A stretch of 64,000 nt of DNA from Mycolicibacter nonchromogenicus (GTDB taxonomy: Bacteria > Actinomycetota > Actinomycetes > Mycobacteriales > Mycobacteriaceae), in NCBI RefSeq assembly GCF_002101775.1, contig NZ_LQPI01000049.1:1-64000 (forward strand), written 5' to 3'. The notes beneath the pieces were generated by a model, which was not told where the DNA came from, searched no databases, and saw nothing but the letters and a program-made list of their open reading frames with translations. Below, piece by piece: positions 29,747 through 39,397 of the stretch (its first letter is position 1; the number at the start of each line of letters is the position of its first letter). Made by a program: the position numbers and the translations under genes.

Positions 29747-29778
29747 CTAGCACTCTATACATGAGAGTGCTAGCACTC
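29747..29778. promoter_or_regulatory. CIRCE element (HrcA operator) with an extra half site
   Basis: CTAGCACTC-N9-GAGTGCTAG (29747-29773) is a perfect nine-base inverted repeat matching CIRCE. The right half is itself part of a second perfect palindrome, GAGTGCTAGCACTC (29765-29778), giving three half sites. It lies about 145 bases upstream of groES and should bind HrcA to repress the operon outside heat stress. Confidence 0.92.
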
Positions 29779-29798
29779 AAGGGGACCCCTGTGCCGAG

Positions 29799-30824
29799 TC
29801 ACGCGATCTGACCCTGCACCACCGGCAGCCCAGGATTGGTGGCCACGTCCAGCGCCGACGGCGCCGCTCCGGCCGCAATCAGATGCGCCGCGAACGACGC
29901 GATCATCGCGCCGTTGTCGGTGCACAACCGTAGCGGCGGGATCCGCAGCGTCAAGCCCGCCGCCGCGCAGCGCTGCTCAGCCAGCTCCCGCAACCGCGAA
30001 TTGGCGGCCACCCCGCCCGCGATCAGCAGGGTGTCGACCCCGAGGTCGGTGGCCGCACGCACCGCCTTGGCGGTCAGCACATCGGCGACCGACTCCTGAA
30101 AACCGGCCGCCACATCGGCGGGGACGAAGCCGGGGTTGCGCTCCACATAGCGGGCCACCGCGGTCTTGAGCCCCGAGAAGCTGAACGTGTACGGCGCGTC
30201 GCGGGGGCCGGTCATTCCGCGCGGGAACACGATCGCGGTCGGGTCCCCGGTGCGGGCCAGCTCGTCGAGCACCCGCCCGCCCGGGTAGCCCAGCCCGAGC
30301 AGCCGGGCGACCTTGTCATAGGCCTCCCCCGCGGCGTCGTCGACGGTGCTGCCCATCTCGACGATCGGCTCCCCCAGCGACCGGACGTACAGCAGGTGCG
30401 TGTGGCCGCCGGAGACCAGCAGACCCACACACTCCGGGAGCGGGCCATGGGCGTAGACGTCGGCGGCCAGGTGCCCACCCAGGTGGTTGACGGCGTAGAA
30501 CGGCACGCCCCAGGCCGCCGCGTAGGCCTTAGCCGCGGCCGCGCCCACCAGCAGCGCCCCCGCCAGGCCCGGTCCGATGGTGGCCGCCACTGCGTCGGGC
30601 TTGTCCACCCCGGCCGTCGCCAGCGCGCGGCGCATGGTCGGGCCCAACGCCTCGAGATGAGCGCGCGAGGCGATCTCCGGCACCACCCCGCCGAATCGGG
30701 TGTGCTCTTCGACGCTGGAGGCCACCTCGTCGGCCAACAGCGTCAGGGTGCCGTCGGATTCCAGCCGGGTGATGCCGACACCGGTTTCGTCACACGAGGA
30801 TTCGATCGCCAGCACAGTGGTCAC
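29799..30824 (-). CDS. tsaD: tRNA N6-threonylcarbamoyladenosine transferase TsaD
   Basis: A 341-residue ASKHA-fold enzyme that transfers the threonylcarbamoyl group to A37 of ANN-decoding tRNAs, with TsaB and TsaE as partners. Metal-binding histidines are in VNHLGGHL; the N-terminal nucleotide loop is [16 protein letters not shown] at 30824 overlaps the stop of the TsaB-RimI gene (GTGA), indicating translational coupling. It is the last gene of the alr-hydrolase-tsaE-tsaB/rimI-tsaD cluster. Confidence 0.95.
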   Translation of the reverse strand: MTTVLAIESSCDETGVGITRLESDGTLTLLADEVASSVEEHTRFGGVVPEIASRAHLEALGPTMRRALATAGVDKPDAVAATIGPGLAGALLVGAAAAKAYAAAWGVPFYAVNHLGGHLAADVYAHGPLPECVGLLVSGGHTHLLYVRSLGEPIVEMGSTVDDAAGEAYDKVARLLGLGYPGGRVLDELARTGDPTAIVFPRGMTGPRDAPYTFSFSGLKTAVARYVERNPGFVPADVAAGFQESVADVLTAKAVRAATDLGVDTLLIAGGVAANSRLRELAEQRCAAAGLTLRIPPLRLCTDNGAMIASFAAHLIAAGAAPSALDVATNPGLPVVQGQIA

Positions 30825-31906
30825 GAGGTCGCCTCCCGCCGCATCGTGTAGGCGTCCGCGCCGTTGCGGTAGTAGCGCTTACGCAGTCCGGTCTCGACGA
30901 AGCCGACGTCGCGGTAGAGCGCGATCGCCGCGGTGTTGTCGGTGCGGACCTCCAAGTGGACCACTCCGCCGTCGGCGTAGTCCAGCAGGTCGGCGAGCAG
31001 TCGCCGCCCAATGCCGCGACCCTGATGGGCCTTGTCCACCCCGATGGTGTGCACCTCGTACTCGAACGGCGGAGTACGGCCCAGCCTGGCGATTCCGGCG
31101 TAGCCCACCACGGCATCGCCGACCCGGGCGACGACGTAGTGGTTGTCGCGCGCGCCGACCGCCCGGATGAACGCTGCGGCCGGCCACGGGTCGTCGCCGT
31201 CGAACAGCTGAGCTTCCAGTTCAGCGCAGCGCACGGCGTCGCTGACCAGCATCGCACTCAGCGTCACCGGCGCCGTGACCGAAGTCGGGGGTTTGGCGTC
31301 AGGCCGGCGCAGATACAGCGGCACCAGCGTTTCCGGCACCTGGTTCCAATCCCGCACTGCGGCAACCAGTCCCGCGGGACTGGGATAGGTGACCTCGAGG
31401 GCCGGCAGGTCGAACAGCGCGGTATGCGCGGGCGAACCGGCCACCGCGGCGGCGTCGGCGGGATCGACGTCGGCCGGGGCACACACGGCGGGGCCTGCCA
31501 CCCGGGTGCCGTCGCGATAGCGCGCCCAGTAAACCTCCCGACGGCGGGCATCGGTGACCACCAGGGTGGCTCCAGGGGCACGCACCCCGATCGCATCGAG
31601 ACTGCACACGCCGTACACCGGGATACCCAGGGCGTGGCCGTAGGCGGCGGCGCTGGCCATCCCGACCCGCAGGCCGGTGAACGGTCCCGGCCCGCAGCCG
31701 ACTACGACCGCGGTCAGGTCGGCCATGCTCAGTCCGGCGTCGGCCAGTGCACCCAGCACATTGGGGGTCAGCTGTTCGGCGTGGGCTCGCGCATCGGGAG
31801 TGACCCGCTCGGACAATACGCTCGGTCGACCAGCCTCATCCAGACGCACCACGCCCGCGGTGACGGCAGGGGTGGCGGTGTCAATGGTCAGAATCGCTCC
31901 GGTCAC
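30821..31906 (-). CDS. tsaB-rimI: Fused TsaB - RimI protein
   Basis: A 361-residue continuous frame. Residues 1 to about 210 are TsaB ([33 protein letters not shown]), the inactive partner that dimerises with TsaD. The rest is a GNAT acetyltransferase of the RimI type ([35 protein letters not shown]), which acetylates ribosomal protein S18 and other N-termini. In M. tuberculosis these are separate genes; here no stop or frameshift lies between. GTG at 31906 overlaps the tsaE stop in GTGA; ATG at 31924 is an alternative. An internal GTG or ATG near residue 215 could still start a separate RimI. Confidence 0.88.
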   Translation of the reverse strand: MTGAILTIDTATPAVTAGVVRLDEAGRPSVLSERVTPDARAHAEQLTPNVLGALADAGLSMADLTAVVVGCGPGPFTGLRVGMASAAAYGHALGIPVYGVCSLDAIGVRAPGATLVVTDARRREVYWARYRDGTRVAGPAVCAPADVDPADAAAVAGSPAHTALFDLPALEVTYPSPAGLVAAVRDWNQVPETLVPLYLRRPDAKPPTSVTAPVTLSAMLVSDAVRCAELEAQLFDGDDPWPAAAFIRAVGARDNHYVVARVGDAVVGYAGIARLGRTPPFEYEVHTIGVDKAHQGRGIGRRLLADLLDYADGGVVHLEVRTDNTAAIALYRDVGFVETGLRKRYYRNGADAYTMRREATS

Positions 31907-32364
31907 GGCGTGTACCACCGCCATGTCGCGGTGCGCGTCTCGGAGTCCGCCGCGCGGTCCAACCGGATGTCCAGGTGCCGTTCGGAGAGCCGCTCGGCCA
32001 GTCCTTCGCCCCACTCGACCACGACGACGGCGTCGTCGAGTTCGGTGTCGAGGTCCAGCGAGTCCAGCTCGGCAAGCAGGTCCAGCCCGGATTCGTCGAG
32101 CAGCCGGTAGAGGTCGACGTGAATCATGTCCGGGTGGTCCGGACGGCGGGCCCGGTGCTCACGGGCCAAGACATACGTCGGCGACGTCACCGGACCATCG
32201 ACGTCGAGTGCGGCGGCGATCCCCTTGGCCAATACGGTCTTTCCGGCACCGAGCGGGCCGGACAGCACCACCACGTCGCCGGCTCGCAACTGTTCGCCCA
32301 GCCGGAACCCCAGCGCCATCGTGTCCTCAGCGGTGGCCAGCATCTCCTCCTGCAGCTCAGCCAT
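31903..32364 (-). CDS. tsaE: tRNA t6A biosynthesis ATPase TsaE
   Basis: A 153-residue P-loop ATPase required for t6A tRNA modification with TsaB and TsaD. The Walker A motif is LSGPLGAGKTVLAKGIA, and conserved segments TSPTYVLAREH, HVDLYRL and VVVEWGEGL follow. It overlaps the upstream hydrolase gene by eight bases and its TGA overlaps the TsaB-RimI start, so the cluster is translationally coupled. Confidence 0.94.
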   Translation of the reverse strand: MAELQEEMLATAEDTMALGFRLGEQLRAGDVVVLSGPLGAGKTVLAKGIAAALDVDGPVTSPTYVLAREHRARRPDHPDMIHVDLYRLLDESGLDLLAELDSLDLDTELDDAVVVVEWGEGLAERLSERHLDIRLDRAADSETRTATWRWYTP

Positions 32365-33463
32365 TGCGTCCGACCTTTCGGCGCAGTCGGCGAGTCAGCA
32401 TGGCACGGCGCGGAGTGGCGCGCTCCACCAGACGCACCAGCGCCTCATCGATGACATCAGGTTCCTCCAACTGCACCAAATGCCCAGCCCCGGGCACGGT
32501 CACCAGCTCACAATCCCACAACGCGGCCGCCATCGCCCGCGAGTACCCCGGCGGGGTGAGCAGGTCCTGGTCGCCGCAGGCCACCAGGGTGGGGATCTGG
32601 GCCAGCGTCACCAGCGCGGCACTCTCGTCATGCACTTCCAGGGCATGCAGGAAGCCCACCATGGTGGCGACCGGCGTGGAATGCATCATCTCCTCGGAGA
32701 ATGCCACCACACTCGGGCTGATCTGGTCGGTGCCGTAGGAGGCCGCACGCAGGATCGGTGCGATCACCCCACGGGCCGCGCCGCGCCCTCGGTGCACCAA
32801 CTGCGGCGCGTACCGCACGCTGAACTGCACGGCCTCCAACGCAGGATTGCGCAGGATCTGACCCAGCGGCGACCGCGAAACGCCCTTGGCCGCCGACGAT
32901 ATCAACGCCGCACCGACGATCCGGCTGCCGTAGCGCCGGGGAAACTGCCGCGCGTGCGCCAGCACCGTCATGGCGCCCATCGAGTGTCCGACCAGCACTA
33001 TCGGGCCGCGCGGCACGGTGGCCCGCAGCACCGCCTCCAGGTCTTGGCCGAGCCGCGGCACGGTGTAGGTCTCCGGCGGGGCGACGCCGGAGTCGCCATG
33101 ACCACGCTGGTCGTAGAAGACCATGCGCACCTGGTCACCCCACTCGGCCGCCAACCGCGCCCGCTGGAAGTGAAACGACCCCATTCGCAGGCAGAATCCG
33201 TGTGCGAACACCACGGTCAACGGCGCATTGCGTGGACCTACGTCGCGCACGGCCAGTTCGACGCCGTCGTCGGTGACGACCACCGAACTGTGATCGTTGT
33301 CGAGGATCTCGAAATCTTCGTCGGCGTAGGCGTCTTCGGCGGTGGTGCGCCGTGTCACCGACCGGGCGATGGTGGTTCCGGCGATGGTGCCGACGGCGGC
33401 CAGGCCGGCCACCCCGGCCAGCCAACCACCGGCCCGCCACGGCCCGCGGCGGTTATCGGCCAC
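32357..33463 (-). CDS. Alpha/beta hydrolase with N-terminal membrane segment
   Basis: A 368-residue protein. A hydrophobic stretch ([20 protein letters not shown]) near the N-terminus likely anchors it, followed by an alpha/beta hydrolase domain: oxyanion motif [12 protein letters not shown], nucleophile elbow [10 protein letters not shown], acid in [12 protein letters not shown] and the histidine in [13 protein letters not shown]. Substrate unknown; lipid esterase activity is likely for such mycobacterial proteins. GTG at 33463 is preferred, with an 11-base overlap with the alr end; the open frame to 33517 would overlap more. Confidence 0.85.
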   Translation of the reverse strand: MADNRRGPWRAGGWLAGVAGLAAVGTIAGTTIARSVTRRTTAEDAYADEDFEILDNDHSSVVVTDDGVELAVRDVGPRNAPLTVVFAHGFCLRMGSFHFQRARLAAEWGDQVRMVFYDQRGHGDSGVAPPETYTVPRLGQDLEAVLRATVPRGPIVLVGHSMGAMTVLAHARQFPRRYGSRIVGAALISSAAKGVSRSPLGQILRNPALEAVQFSVRYAPQLVHRGRGAARGVIAPILRAASYGTDQISPSVVAFSEEMMHSTPVATMVGFLHALEVHDESAALVTLAQIPTLVACGDQDLLTPPGYSRAMAAALWDCELVTVPGAGHLVQLEEPDVIDEALVRLVERATPRRAMLTRRLRRKVGRNG

Positions 33464-34607
33464 CGGTACCCCGATAAGTCCGGGCGACGCGTCCGCGCGG
33501 GCTGTTGACCACCTCATAGTGGATGGTGCTCAACGCGTCGGCCCAGTCCTGGGCCAGCGGTTCGCCGTGCGCTCCGGACCCGAACAGGATGACCTCGTCC
33601 CCCTCGGCGACATCCACGGGGCCAGGGCCGAGGTCGACGACGAATTGGTCCATGCACACCCGACCGACACTGTGCCGGCGCCGGCCGTTGATCAGCACGT
33701 CGAACCGTCCGCTCAGGGACCGGTACACCCCGTCGGCGTAGCCCATCGGCACCAATGCCACGGTGGTGTCGACCGGGCTGACCCAGGTGTGCCCGTAGGA
33801 GACCGCCTCCCCAGCTTTGATGGAACGAACCAGGACCACAAGCGATTTCAGCGTCATGGCTGGAATCAGGCCCATGTCGCCACGCTCGGGAATGGGACTC
33901 AGGCCGTACAGGGCTATTCCGGGCCGAACCATGTCGAAGGCCAGATCGGTGCGCGTCATGGCCGCAGCCGAGTTGGCCAGATGCGCAACCGGGAATTCCA
34001 GGCCCTGCTCCCGGGCCAGACCGATCAGGTCAGAAAAACGTTGGGCCTGAAGGTCGTTGACCGGGCTGGCGATCTCATCGGCACAGGCCAGATGCGACAT
34101 CAGGCCGCGCACCCGGATCGCGTCGTCAGCGACGGCTCGCCGCAGCGCGGTCACTAATACGGGGAAGTCGGCGGCCCCCACCCCGTTGCGGTTCATCCCG
34201 GTGTCGGCCTTGACCGTGACAGTCGCTGTCTGTCCGGTGCGCCCTACCGCGTCCAGCAGCTCGTTCAGCTGCGACACCGAGGAGACCGCGATCTGTACGT
34301 CGGCAGCCAGCGCGGGAGCGAAGTCGGTGTGCGGTCCGTGCAGCCACGCCAGCACCGGCGCGGTGATGCCGGCTGCTCGCAGTGTCAGGGCCTCGTCGAC
34401 GGTGGCCACCCCGAGTTCGGCCGCGCCGGCGGCAAGGGCGGCGCGGGCCACCTGAACCGCCCCGTGGCCGTAGCCGTCGGCCTTGACCACAGCCATCACC
34501 CCGGCGGCGCCGGCGTGTTCGTTCAGCGTCCGCACGTTGTGGGCGATGGCGTCCAAGTCCACCAGCGCCTGCGCGAGCAGGCCGGACGTTCGGGATACGG
34601 CAGTCAT
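33453..34607 (-). CDS. alr: Alanine racemase
   Basis: A 384-residue PLP enzyme making D-alanine for peptidoglycan. The PLP lysine is K42 in [10 protein letters not shown] and the catalytic tyrosine lies in SYGHTW on the other subunit face; [15 protein letters not shown] is the family's C-terminal signature. ATG at 34607 gives the length of the M. tuberculosis enzyme; an in-frame ATG at 34637 is possible. It heads the alr-hydrolase-tsaE-tsaB/rimI-tsaD cluster. Its upstream region holds a long palindrome. Confidence 0.95.
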   Translation of the reverse strand: MTAVSRTSGLLAQALVDLDAIAHNVRTLNEHAGAAGVMAVVKADGYGHGAVQVARAALAAGAAELGVATVDEALTLRAAGITAPVLAWLHGPHTDFAPALAADVQIAVSSVSQLNELLDAVGRTGQTATVTVKADTGMNRNGVGAADFPVLVTALRRAVADDAIRVRGLMSHLACADEIASPVNDLQAQRFSDLIGLAREQGLEFPVAHLANSAAAMTRTDLAFDMVRPGIALYGLSPIPERGDMGLIPAMTLKSLVVLVRSIKAGEAVSYGHTWVSPVDTTVALVPMGYADGVYRSLSGRFDVLINGRRRHSVGRVCMDQFVVDLGPGPVDVAEGDEVILFGSGAHGEPLAQDWADALSTIHYEVVNSPRGRVARTYRGTGGR

Positions 34608-34653
34608 GTCAGCTTCGATTGTCCCAGAAGCGGCCAAACCGGCTCGTCAGGTC

Positions 34654-34713
34654 GCCGAGTGTGCGTTTTGAGCGGCTTCGGGCGCCGTTCGCCCCTCAAA
34701 ACGCACACTCGGC
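34654..34713. repeat. Intergenic inverted repeat, CGAGTGTGCG type, left of DUF559 gene
   Basis: Positions 34654-34672 and 34695-34713 are exact 19-base complements with a 22-base GC-rich spacer. The arm begins GCCGAGTGTGCGTTTTGAG. It lies between the divergent starts of alr and the DUF559-type gene. Confidence 0.88.
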
Positions 34714-34783
34714 TCGCGGTCGGCCGGATCGTCCTGTGGATCACCGTCGACACCGAGTCCACCCGGGGCGCCACACTGCGGTC

Positions 34784-35656
34784 GTGTCAGCTCCGCGGTG
34801 GCCGATTCGGGCGTCAGAAGCGCTGGCCGCGGGCGCCGTCACCCCTGGCGTGCTGCGTCGCGACTATCTGCGTCTCTACCCGGGCGTCTGGGTGCCACGC
34901 GAGCCGGCTGTCTCGGCAACGCAACGGGCTCGCGCGGCCTGGCTCTGGTCTCGGCGGCGTGGTGTTCTCGCCGGCCTTTCGGCGTCAGCGCTGCTTGGCG
35001 CAAAGTGGATCGACCCGGGCAGCCCCGCCGAACTGGTCCACACCAACCGACGAACACCGCAGCTACTCGCCGTACACACCGACACGCTCCGAGCCGGCGA
35101 GGTTCGAGTGGTGGGCGGGCTGCCGGTCACCACGGCCGCGCGCACAGCGTTCGACCTGGGAAGGCGCCTCGATCAGCGCCAAGGCGTTCAGCGTCTCGAC
35201 GCCCTGATCAACGCCACAGATCTCAGAGTTGGCGATGTGGCCGCTGTCGCCGCCGCGCACCCGGGCGCCCGGGGCCTCCGGCGACTCGAGCAGACGCTGC
35301 GGCTTGTCGACGGCGGCGCTGAGTCACCATACGAGTCCCTCACGCGGTTGGTCCTCGTGAAGGCCGGCTTCCCCCGCCCTCAGACCCAGATCCCGGTGCA
35401 CGATGGCTACGGCCACGTCGTCGCCCGCATCGACATGGGTTGGAAGGAGTACATGGTGGGCGTCGACTTCGAGGGCGCCCACCATTGGACCGATCCCAAA
35501 CAGCGCGAACGTGACGCCGAACGCTACAACACCCTGCTCAACCTCGGCTGGATCGACATCAAACTGACGAGCCGCACGCTGCACCTGACGCCGGGGAGGT
35601 TTTTGGAGCGCGTCGGCTCAGCTCTGGTCAGCCGCGGCTGCCCCCAGATCTGGTGA
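34784..35656 (+). CDS. DUF559-type protein with PD-(D/E)xK-like C-terminus
   Basis: A 290-residue protein of a family that is common and multicopy in mycobacteria, often named AbiEi-like or DUF559. The N-terminal half is a winged-helix-like region (AGAVTPGVLRRDYLRLYPGV). The C-terminal half resembles Vsr-like nuclease folds: SPYESLTRLVLVKAGFPRPQ, MVGVDFEGAHHW and ERDAERYNTLLNLGW. Activity is unproven. GTG at 34784 fits the family start. The gene stands alone, bracketed by two copies of the same palindromic repeat, where M. tuberculosis has unrelated genes. Confidence 0.8.
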   Translation: MSAPRWPIRASEALAAGAVTPGVLRRDYLRLYPGVWVPREPAVSATQRARAAWLWSRRRGVLAGLSASALLGAKWIDPGSPAELVHTNRRTPQLLAVHTDTLRAGEVRVVGGLPVTTAARTAFDLGRRLDQRQGVQRLDALINATDLRVGDVAAVAAAHPGARGLRRLEQTLRLVDGGAESPYESLTRLVLVKAGFPRPQTQIPVHDGYGHVVARIDMGWKEYMVGVDFEGAHHWTDPKQRERDAERYNTLLNLGWIDIKLTSRTLHLTPGRFLERVGSALVSRGCPQIW

Positions 35657-35664
35657 CCTCGCGG

Positions 35665-35726
35665 CGCCGAGTGTGCGCTTTGATCGGCTCCGGCGCCGAT
35701 TTGCCACTCAAAACGCACACTCGGCG
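35665..35726. repeat. Intergenic inverted repeat, CGAGTGTGCG type, right of DUF559 gene
   Basis: Positions 35665-35683 and 35708-35726 are 19-base complements with one mismatch and a 24-base spacer. Arms match the copy at 34654-34713. It lies between the convergent stops of the DUF559-type gene and gadB. Confidence 0.88.
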
Positions 35727-35785
35727 AACGTGGAGGGCGCGCGTGACGGCGACAAGGCTCGCGGCCCGCCGGCGCCACCCGCCGA

Positions 35786-37174
35786 TCAGTGCGAAAAGTG
35801 CTGCTGATCGTCGAAATGGCCCGCCGGCTTGAGCCGGTCCAGCGTCGTCACCGACTTCATAATGTCGTCGAAGAGGGCCCGGGCGAGGTCCGCCGAGAGC
35901 CCCTCGCGGACCACGACGCGCAGCACCGCGACATCCTCGGCGCCTTCCGGCATGGTGTAGGCGGGCACCTGCCAGCCGAACGTGCGCAGTTCGTGCGACA
36001 CGTCGAACTCGGTGTAGCCGCGCTCACCGGCCAGCCGGAAACTCACCACCGGAATCGCCGAGCCGTCACTGATCACCTCGAAGTGCCCGCTGTCGGCCAA
36101 TTGGTGCGACAGCCAGCGGGCGGTGTCGGACAGGGCCCGCATCACCTCGGTGTAGCCGGCCCGGCCCAGCCGCAGGAAGTTGTAGTACTGGCCGACTACC
36201 TGGTTACCCGGCCGGGAGAAGTTCAGCGTGAACGTGGGCATGTCACCGCCCAGATAGTTGACCCGGAACACCAGCTCCTCGGGCAGGTGGTCGGCGTTGC
36301 GCCACACCACGAAGCCGATACCCGGATAGGTCAGGCCGTACTTGTGGCCGCTGACGTTGATCGAGACCACCCGCGGCAGCCGGAAATCCCACTTGAGGTC
36401 CGGGTGCACGAAGGGCACCACGAATCCGCCACTGGCCGCATCCACATGCACCGGCACGTCCGGGCCGCCGCCCGCGGCGAGTTTGTCGAGTGCGGCACAG
36501 ATCTGTTCGACGGGTTCGAGCTCCCCGGTGTAGGTGGTGCCCAGGATGGCCACCACCCCGATGGTGTTCTCGTCGACGGCGTCGACCACCTGCTCGGGGG
36601 TGATCACGTAGCGGTCCTCGCCCATCGGCAGATAGCGGGGTTCAACGTCGAAGTAGCGGCAGAACTTCTCCCACACCACCTGGACGTTGGAGCCCATCAC
36701 CAGGTTCGGGGTGCGGTTCTTCCAATCCTCACCGACCCGCTGGCGCCAGCGCCACTTCAGCGCCAGCCCGCCCAGCATCACTGCCTCGCTGGAGCCGACG
36801 GTGGACACCCCGATGGCGCTTGCGGGGTCGTCGTCGCGCAGGTTCTCGGCGTGGAACAGATCGGCGACCATGCACACGCACCGCTGCTCAATGGCCGCGG
36901 TGGCCGGGTACTCGTCCTTGTCGATCATGTTCTTGTCGAAGGACTCCGCCATCAGCGCCGACGCTTCGGGGTCCATCCAGGTGGTGACAAAGGTGGCCAG
37001 ATTCAGCCGAGAACTGCCGTCGAGCATCAGCTCGTCGTGGATGAAGCGGTAGGCGGCCTGCGGGTCCATCGGGTCGTCAGGCAATCGCAGCGCGGGGACC
37101 GGCGAGGTGAACATCCGGCCGGTGTAGGCGGGGGCGATGGCGTGCGCCGGCACGGACGGGTGGGAATGGGTCAC
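35786..37174 (-). CDS. gadB: Glutamate decarboxylase GadB
   Basis: A 462-residue PLP enzyme converting glutamate to GABA with consumption of a proton, linked to acid tolerance and the GABA shunt. The PLP lysine is about K278 in NVSGHKYGLTYPG; HVDAASGGFVVPF is the other PLP-site segment. GTG at 37174 gives THSHPSVPAHAIAPAYTG, matching the mycobacterial N-terminus, with GGAGAG six bases upstream; the ATG at 37201 would reach into nnr. No glutamate/GABA antiporter is nearby. It follows nnr by 13 bases. Confidence 0.94.
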   Translation of the reverse strand: MTHSHPSVPAHAIAPAYTGRMFTSPVPALRLPDDPMDPQAAYRFIHDELMLDGSSRLNLATFVTTWMDPEASALMAESFDKNMIDKDEYPATAAIEQRCVCMVADLFHAENLRDDDPASAIGVSTVGSSEAVMLGGLALKWRWRQRVGEDWKNRTPNLVMGSNVQVVWEKFCRYFDVEPRYLPMGEDRYVITPEQVVDAVDENTIGVVAILGTTYTGELEPVEQICAALDKLAAGGGPDVPVHVDAASGGFVVPFVHPDLKWDFRLPRVVSINVSGHKYGLTYPGIGFVVWRNADHLPEELVFRVNYLGGDMPTFTLNFSRPGNQVVGQYYNFLRLGRAGYTEVMRALSDTARWLSHQLADSGHFEVISDGSAIPVVSFRLAGERGYTEFDVSHELRTFGWQVPAYTMPEGAEDVAVLRVVVREGLSADLARALFDDIMKSVTTLDRLKPAGHFDDQQHFSH

Positions 37175-37187
37175 TTGCGACTCTCCT

Positions 37188-38609
37188 CTACAGCTGGGCA
37201 AGGGCGGTGCGAATGTGGTTCAGGATGCGCGAGGCCGACGTCGGGGTGTCGCCGGGCCCGGGGTCGGCGGCTGAGGCCGCGGCGGCCCGGGTGTGCACGA
37301 ACGCGGCGGCGGCAGCGGCCTGAGCGGGCGGCAGGCCCGATGCCAACAGCGCGCCGATCATCCCGGACAGCACATCTCCGGAGCCTGCGGTGGCGGCCCA
37401 TGATCCGCCGGCCGGGTTGAGGTAGACCTGCCCGGACGGATCGGCGATGACGGTGACGTTGCCCTTGAGCAACACGGTGGCCCCGAAGCGGTCGGCCAGC
37501 TCGCGGGCCGCGCCGACCCGGTCGAGTCCGGGCGGGTGCCCGGCAAGCCGGGCGTATTCGCCGGCATGCGGGGTCAGCACCGTGGGTGCGTTGCGGTCGG
37601 CCACCAAGGCCGGGTGGGCCGCCAAGATGGTCAACGCGTCGGCGTCGACGATCACCGGCAGATCGCTGCCGAGTGCGAACCACAGCGCGGCGGCAGCCTG
37701 TTCGCCGGTGCCCAGACCGGGACCCACGGCCCAGGCCTGCACCTTCCCGGCAGCCGCCGGACTGGGCGCGGCAACAACTTCAGGCCAGTGCGAAACCACT
37801 TGGGCATCAGCGCTTCCGGCGTAGCGCACCATGCCGGAGGTGGCCGCCACCGCCGCCCCGGCGCACAGGATCGCCGCACCCGGGTAGGTCGCCGAGCCCG
37901 CCAGGATTCCGGTGACGCCCTGGGTGTACTTGTCGTCGCGCGGTCCGGGCGCCGGCCAGCAGGCCTCGACGTCGGCGGCAGTCAAAGAGTGCATGTCGGT
38001 GTCGGGCAGGTCCAGGCCGATGTCGACGAGCTCGACCCGCCCACACTGCCCCAGTGCGTGCACCGGTTTGAGGCCGCCGAAGGTGACGGTGAGAGCGGCG
38101 TGCACCGCGGGACCTTCCGCCGCACCGGTGTGCGGATCCAGGCCACTGGGGATGTCGACGGCCACCACCGGAATGCCCGCCGCCTCGACCCCGGCGAAGA
38201 CCGCCGCGGCGTTGGGCCGCAACGGGCCTCGCCCGGAGATGCCGACCACTCCGTCGATCACCAGATCTGTTGCGGGCGGCACGCTGTCGACGATCCGGCC
38301 GCCGGCACGCCGAAAAGCCGCGAGGCCTTTGGCGTGGGCGCGCTCGGGCTCGAGCAGGATGGCGCTGGCCGCTGCGCCGCGGCGGCGCAGCAGGGTGGCC
38401 GCCCACAGCGCGTCGCCGCCGTTGTCGCCGGAACCCACCACCGCACACACGTGGCGCCCGGTTGTTCCGCCGGTGCGCGCGACCAGTTCCCGCGCGATCG
38501 CGGTCGCCAGCCCGAACGCGGCTCGGCGCATCAGCACCCCGTCGGGCAGGCTCGCCAACAGCGGAGCCTCGGCAGCGCGAATGACCTCAACGCTGTAGTA
38601 ATGCCGCAC
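37188..38609 (-). CDS. nnr: Bifunctional NAD(P)H-hydrate epimerase and dehydratase
   Basis: A 473-residue two-domain repair enzyme. Residues 1 to about 210 are the epimerase (VVGSGDNGGDALWAATLL, VVAVDIPSGLDPHTG); the rest is the ADP/ATP-dependent dehydratase (LTPHAGEYARLAG, LLKGNVTVIADP, TAGSGDVLSGMIGALL). It restores NADH and NADPH from their damaged hydrates. The fusion is standard in bacteria. It lies just upstream of gadB on the same strand. Confidence 0.95.
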   Translation of the reverse strand: MRHYYSVEVIRAAEAPLLASLPDGVLMRRAAFGLATAIARELVARTGGTTGRHVCAVVGSGDNGGDALWAATLLRRRGAAASAILLEPERAHAKGLAAFRRAGGRIVDSVPPATDLVIDGVVGISGRGPLRPNAAAVFAGVEAAGIPVVAVDIPSGLDPHTGAAEGPAVHAALTVTFGGLKPVHALGQCGRVELVDIGLDLPDTDMHSLTAADVEACWPAPGPRDDKYTQGVTGILAGSATYPGAAILCAGAAVAATSGMVRYAGSADAQVVSHWPEVVAAPSPAAAGKVQAWAVGPGLGTGEQAAAALWFALGSDLPVIVDADALTILAAHPALVADRNAPTVLTPHAGEYARLAGHPPGLDRVGAARELADRFGATVLLKGNVTVIADPSGQVYLNPAGGSWAATAGSGDVLSGMIGALLASGLPPAQAAAAAAFVHTRAAAASAADPGPGDTPTSASRILNHIRTALAQL

Positions 38610-38640
38610 GTGACCTCCTCGCCTGCTCGCGACTGTCAGG

Positions 38641-39285
38641 CTAGTGGCCGCCGACGACGTTCGGGTGATGTCGTGGCGGATGGCTCAAAGTCAGCGGGTA
38701 GCAGCACAACCCGATGACCAACGCGGCGGCGTGGCCGATCGCGGTGAAGTCGGGATCGAGGAGCAGGGGCACGGTGAAGATGAGGATCAGACCGGCCAGG
38801 TAGACCCAGCGCCACGGCCGACGGATGCGGTAGGTGAGCACCGCCATCACTCCCACCAGGAAGTAGCTGACGCCGATGTCGCGGGCGTAGGTCAACCGCT
38901 CGGATTCCCGGTGCAGGTGGATCAGCGCGTAGAGCGCTCCCTCGCTGACATAGGTGGCGCCGACGTGGGAGATCAATCCGACCATCAGCCAACGCAGGTG
39001 CCCCAGCCAGTGTTCGGCCGGCGCCAGGAACAGGGTGAACAGCACCAGGTACGGCGAGAAGTCCTTGCCGTCGATCCACAGCAGGCTGGAGACCAGCACC
39101 TCCAGCGGGTCGGTGGCCAGATGGTGCAGGTTGGTGGATTGCTCGACGAGCATGCTGTACAGGCGCTGGCCGACCAGGTGCTGGATGACGGTGGTGAGTC
39201 CCAGCACCGCCAGCCACAGGTAGGTCAGCGGCGCGGTGTGCACGAAGTGCCACACCGCGGCCAGCCGCGTTCTGACGTCCACCAC
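38641..39285 (-). CDS. Rhomboid-like polytopic membrane protein (Rv3434c position)
   Basis: A roughly 214-residue membrane protein with about six hydrophobic helices (for example PLTYLWLAVLGLTTVIQHLVG and PYLVLFTLFLAPAEHWLGHL). The H-W-L-G-H and S-E-G-A-L-Y patterns and the final HAAALVIGL helix resemble rhomboid-like proteins, but a clear Gly-x-Ser / His catalytic pair is not seen, so proteolytic activity is doubtful. The start is uncertain: GTG at 39285 is chosen because longer forms up to 39399 would overlap the divergent gene's start. Confidence 0.72.
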   Translation of the reverse strand: MVDVRTRLAAVWHFVHTAPLTYLWLAVLGLTTVIQHLVGQRLYSMLVEQSTNLHHLATDPLEVLVSSLLWIDGKDFSPYLVLFTLFLAPAEHWLGHLRWLMVGLISHVGATYVSEGALYALIHLHRESERLTYARDIGVSYFLVGVMAVLTYRIRRPWRWVYLAGLILIFTVPLLLDPDFTAIGHAAALVIGLCCYPLTLSHPPRHHPNVVGGH

Positions 39286-39397
39286 GGCGTACAGCGTCGC
39301 ACGCTCATCGCAGGCACGGACAGACCGTCCGCTGATAACCTCTGTGAAAATCGGGCCATCCGCCTGCGATCGGCCTCGACGGGATGTGGGGGCATTC

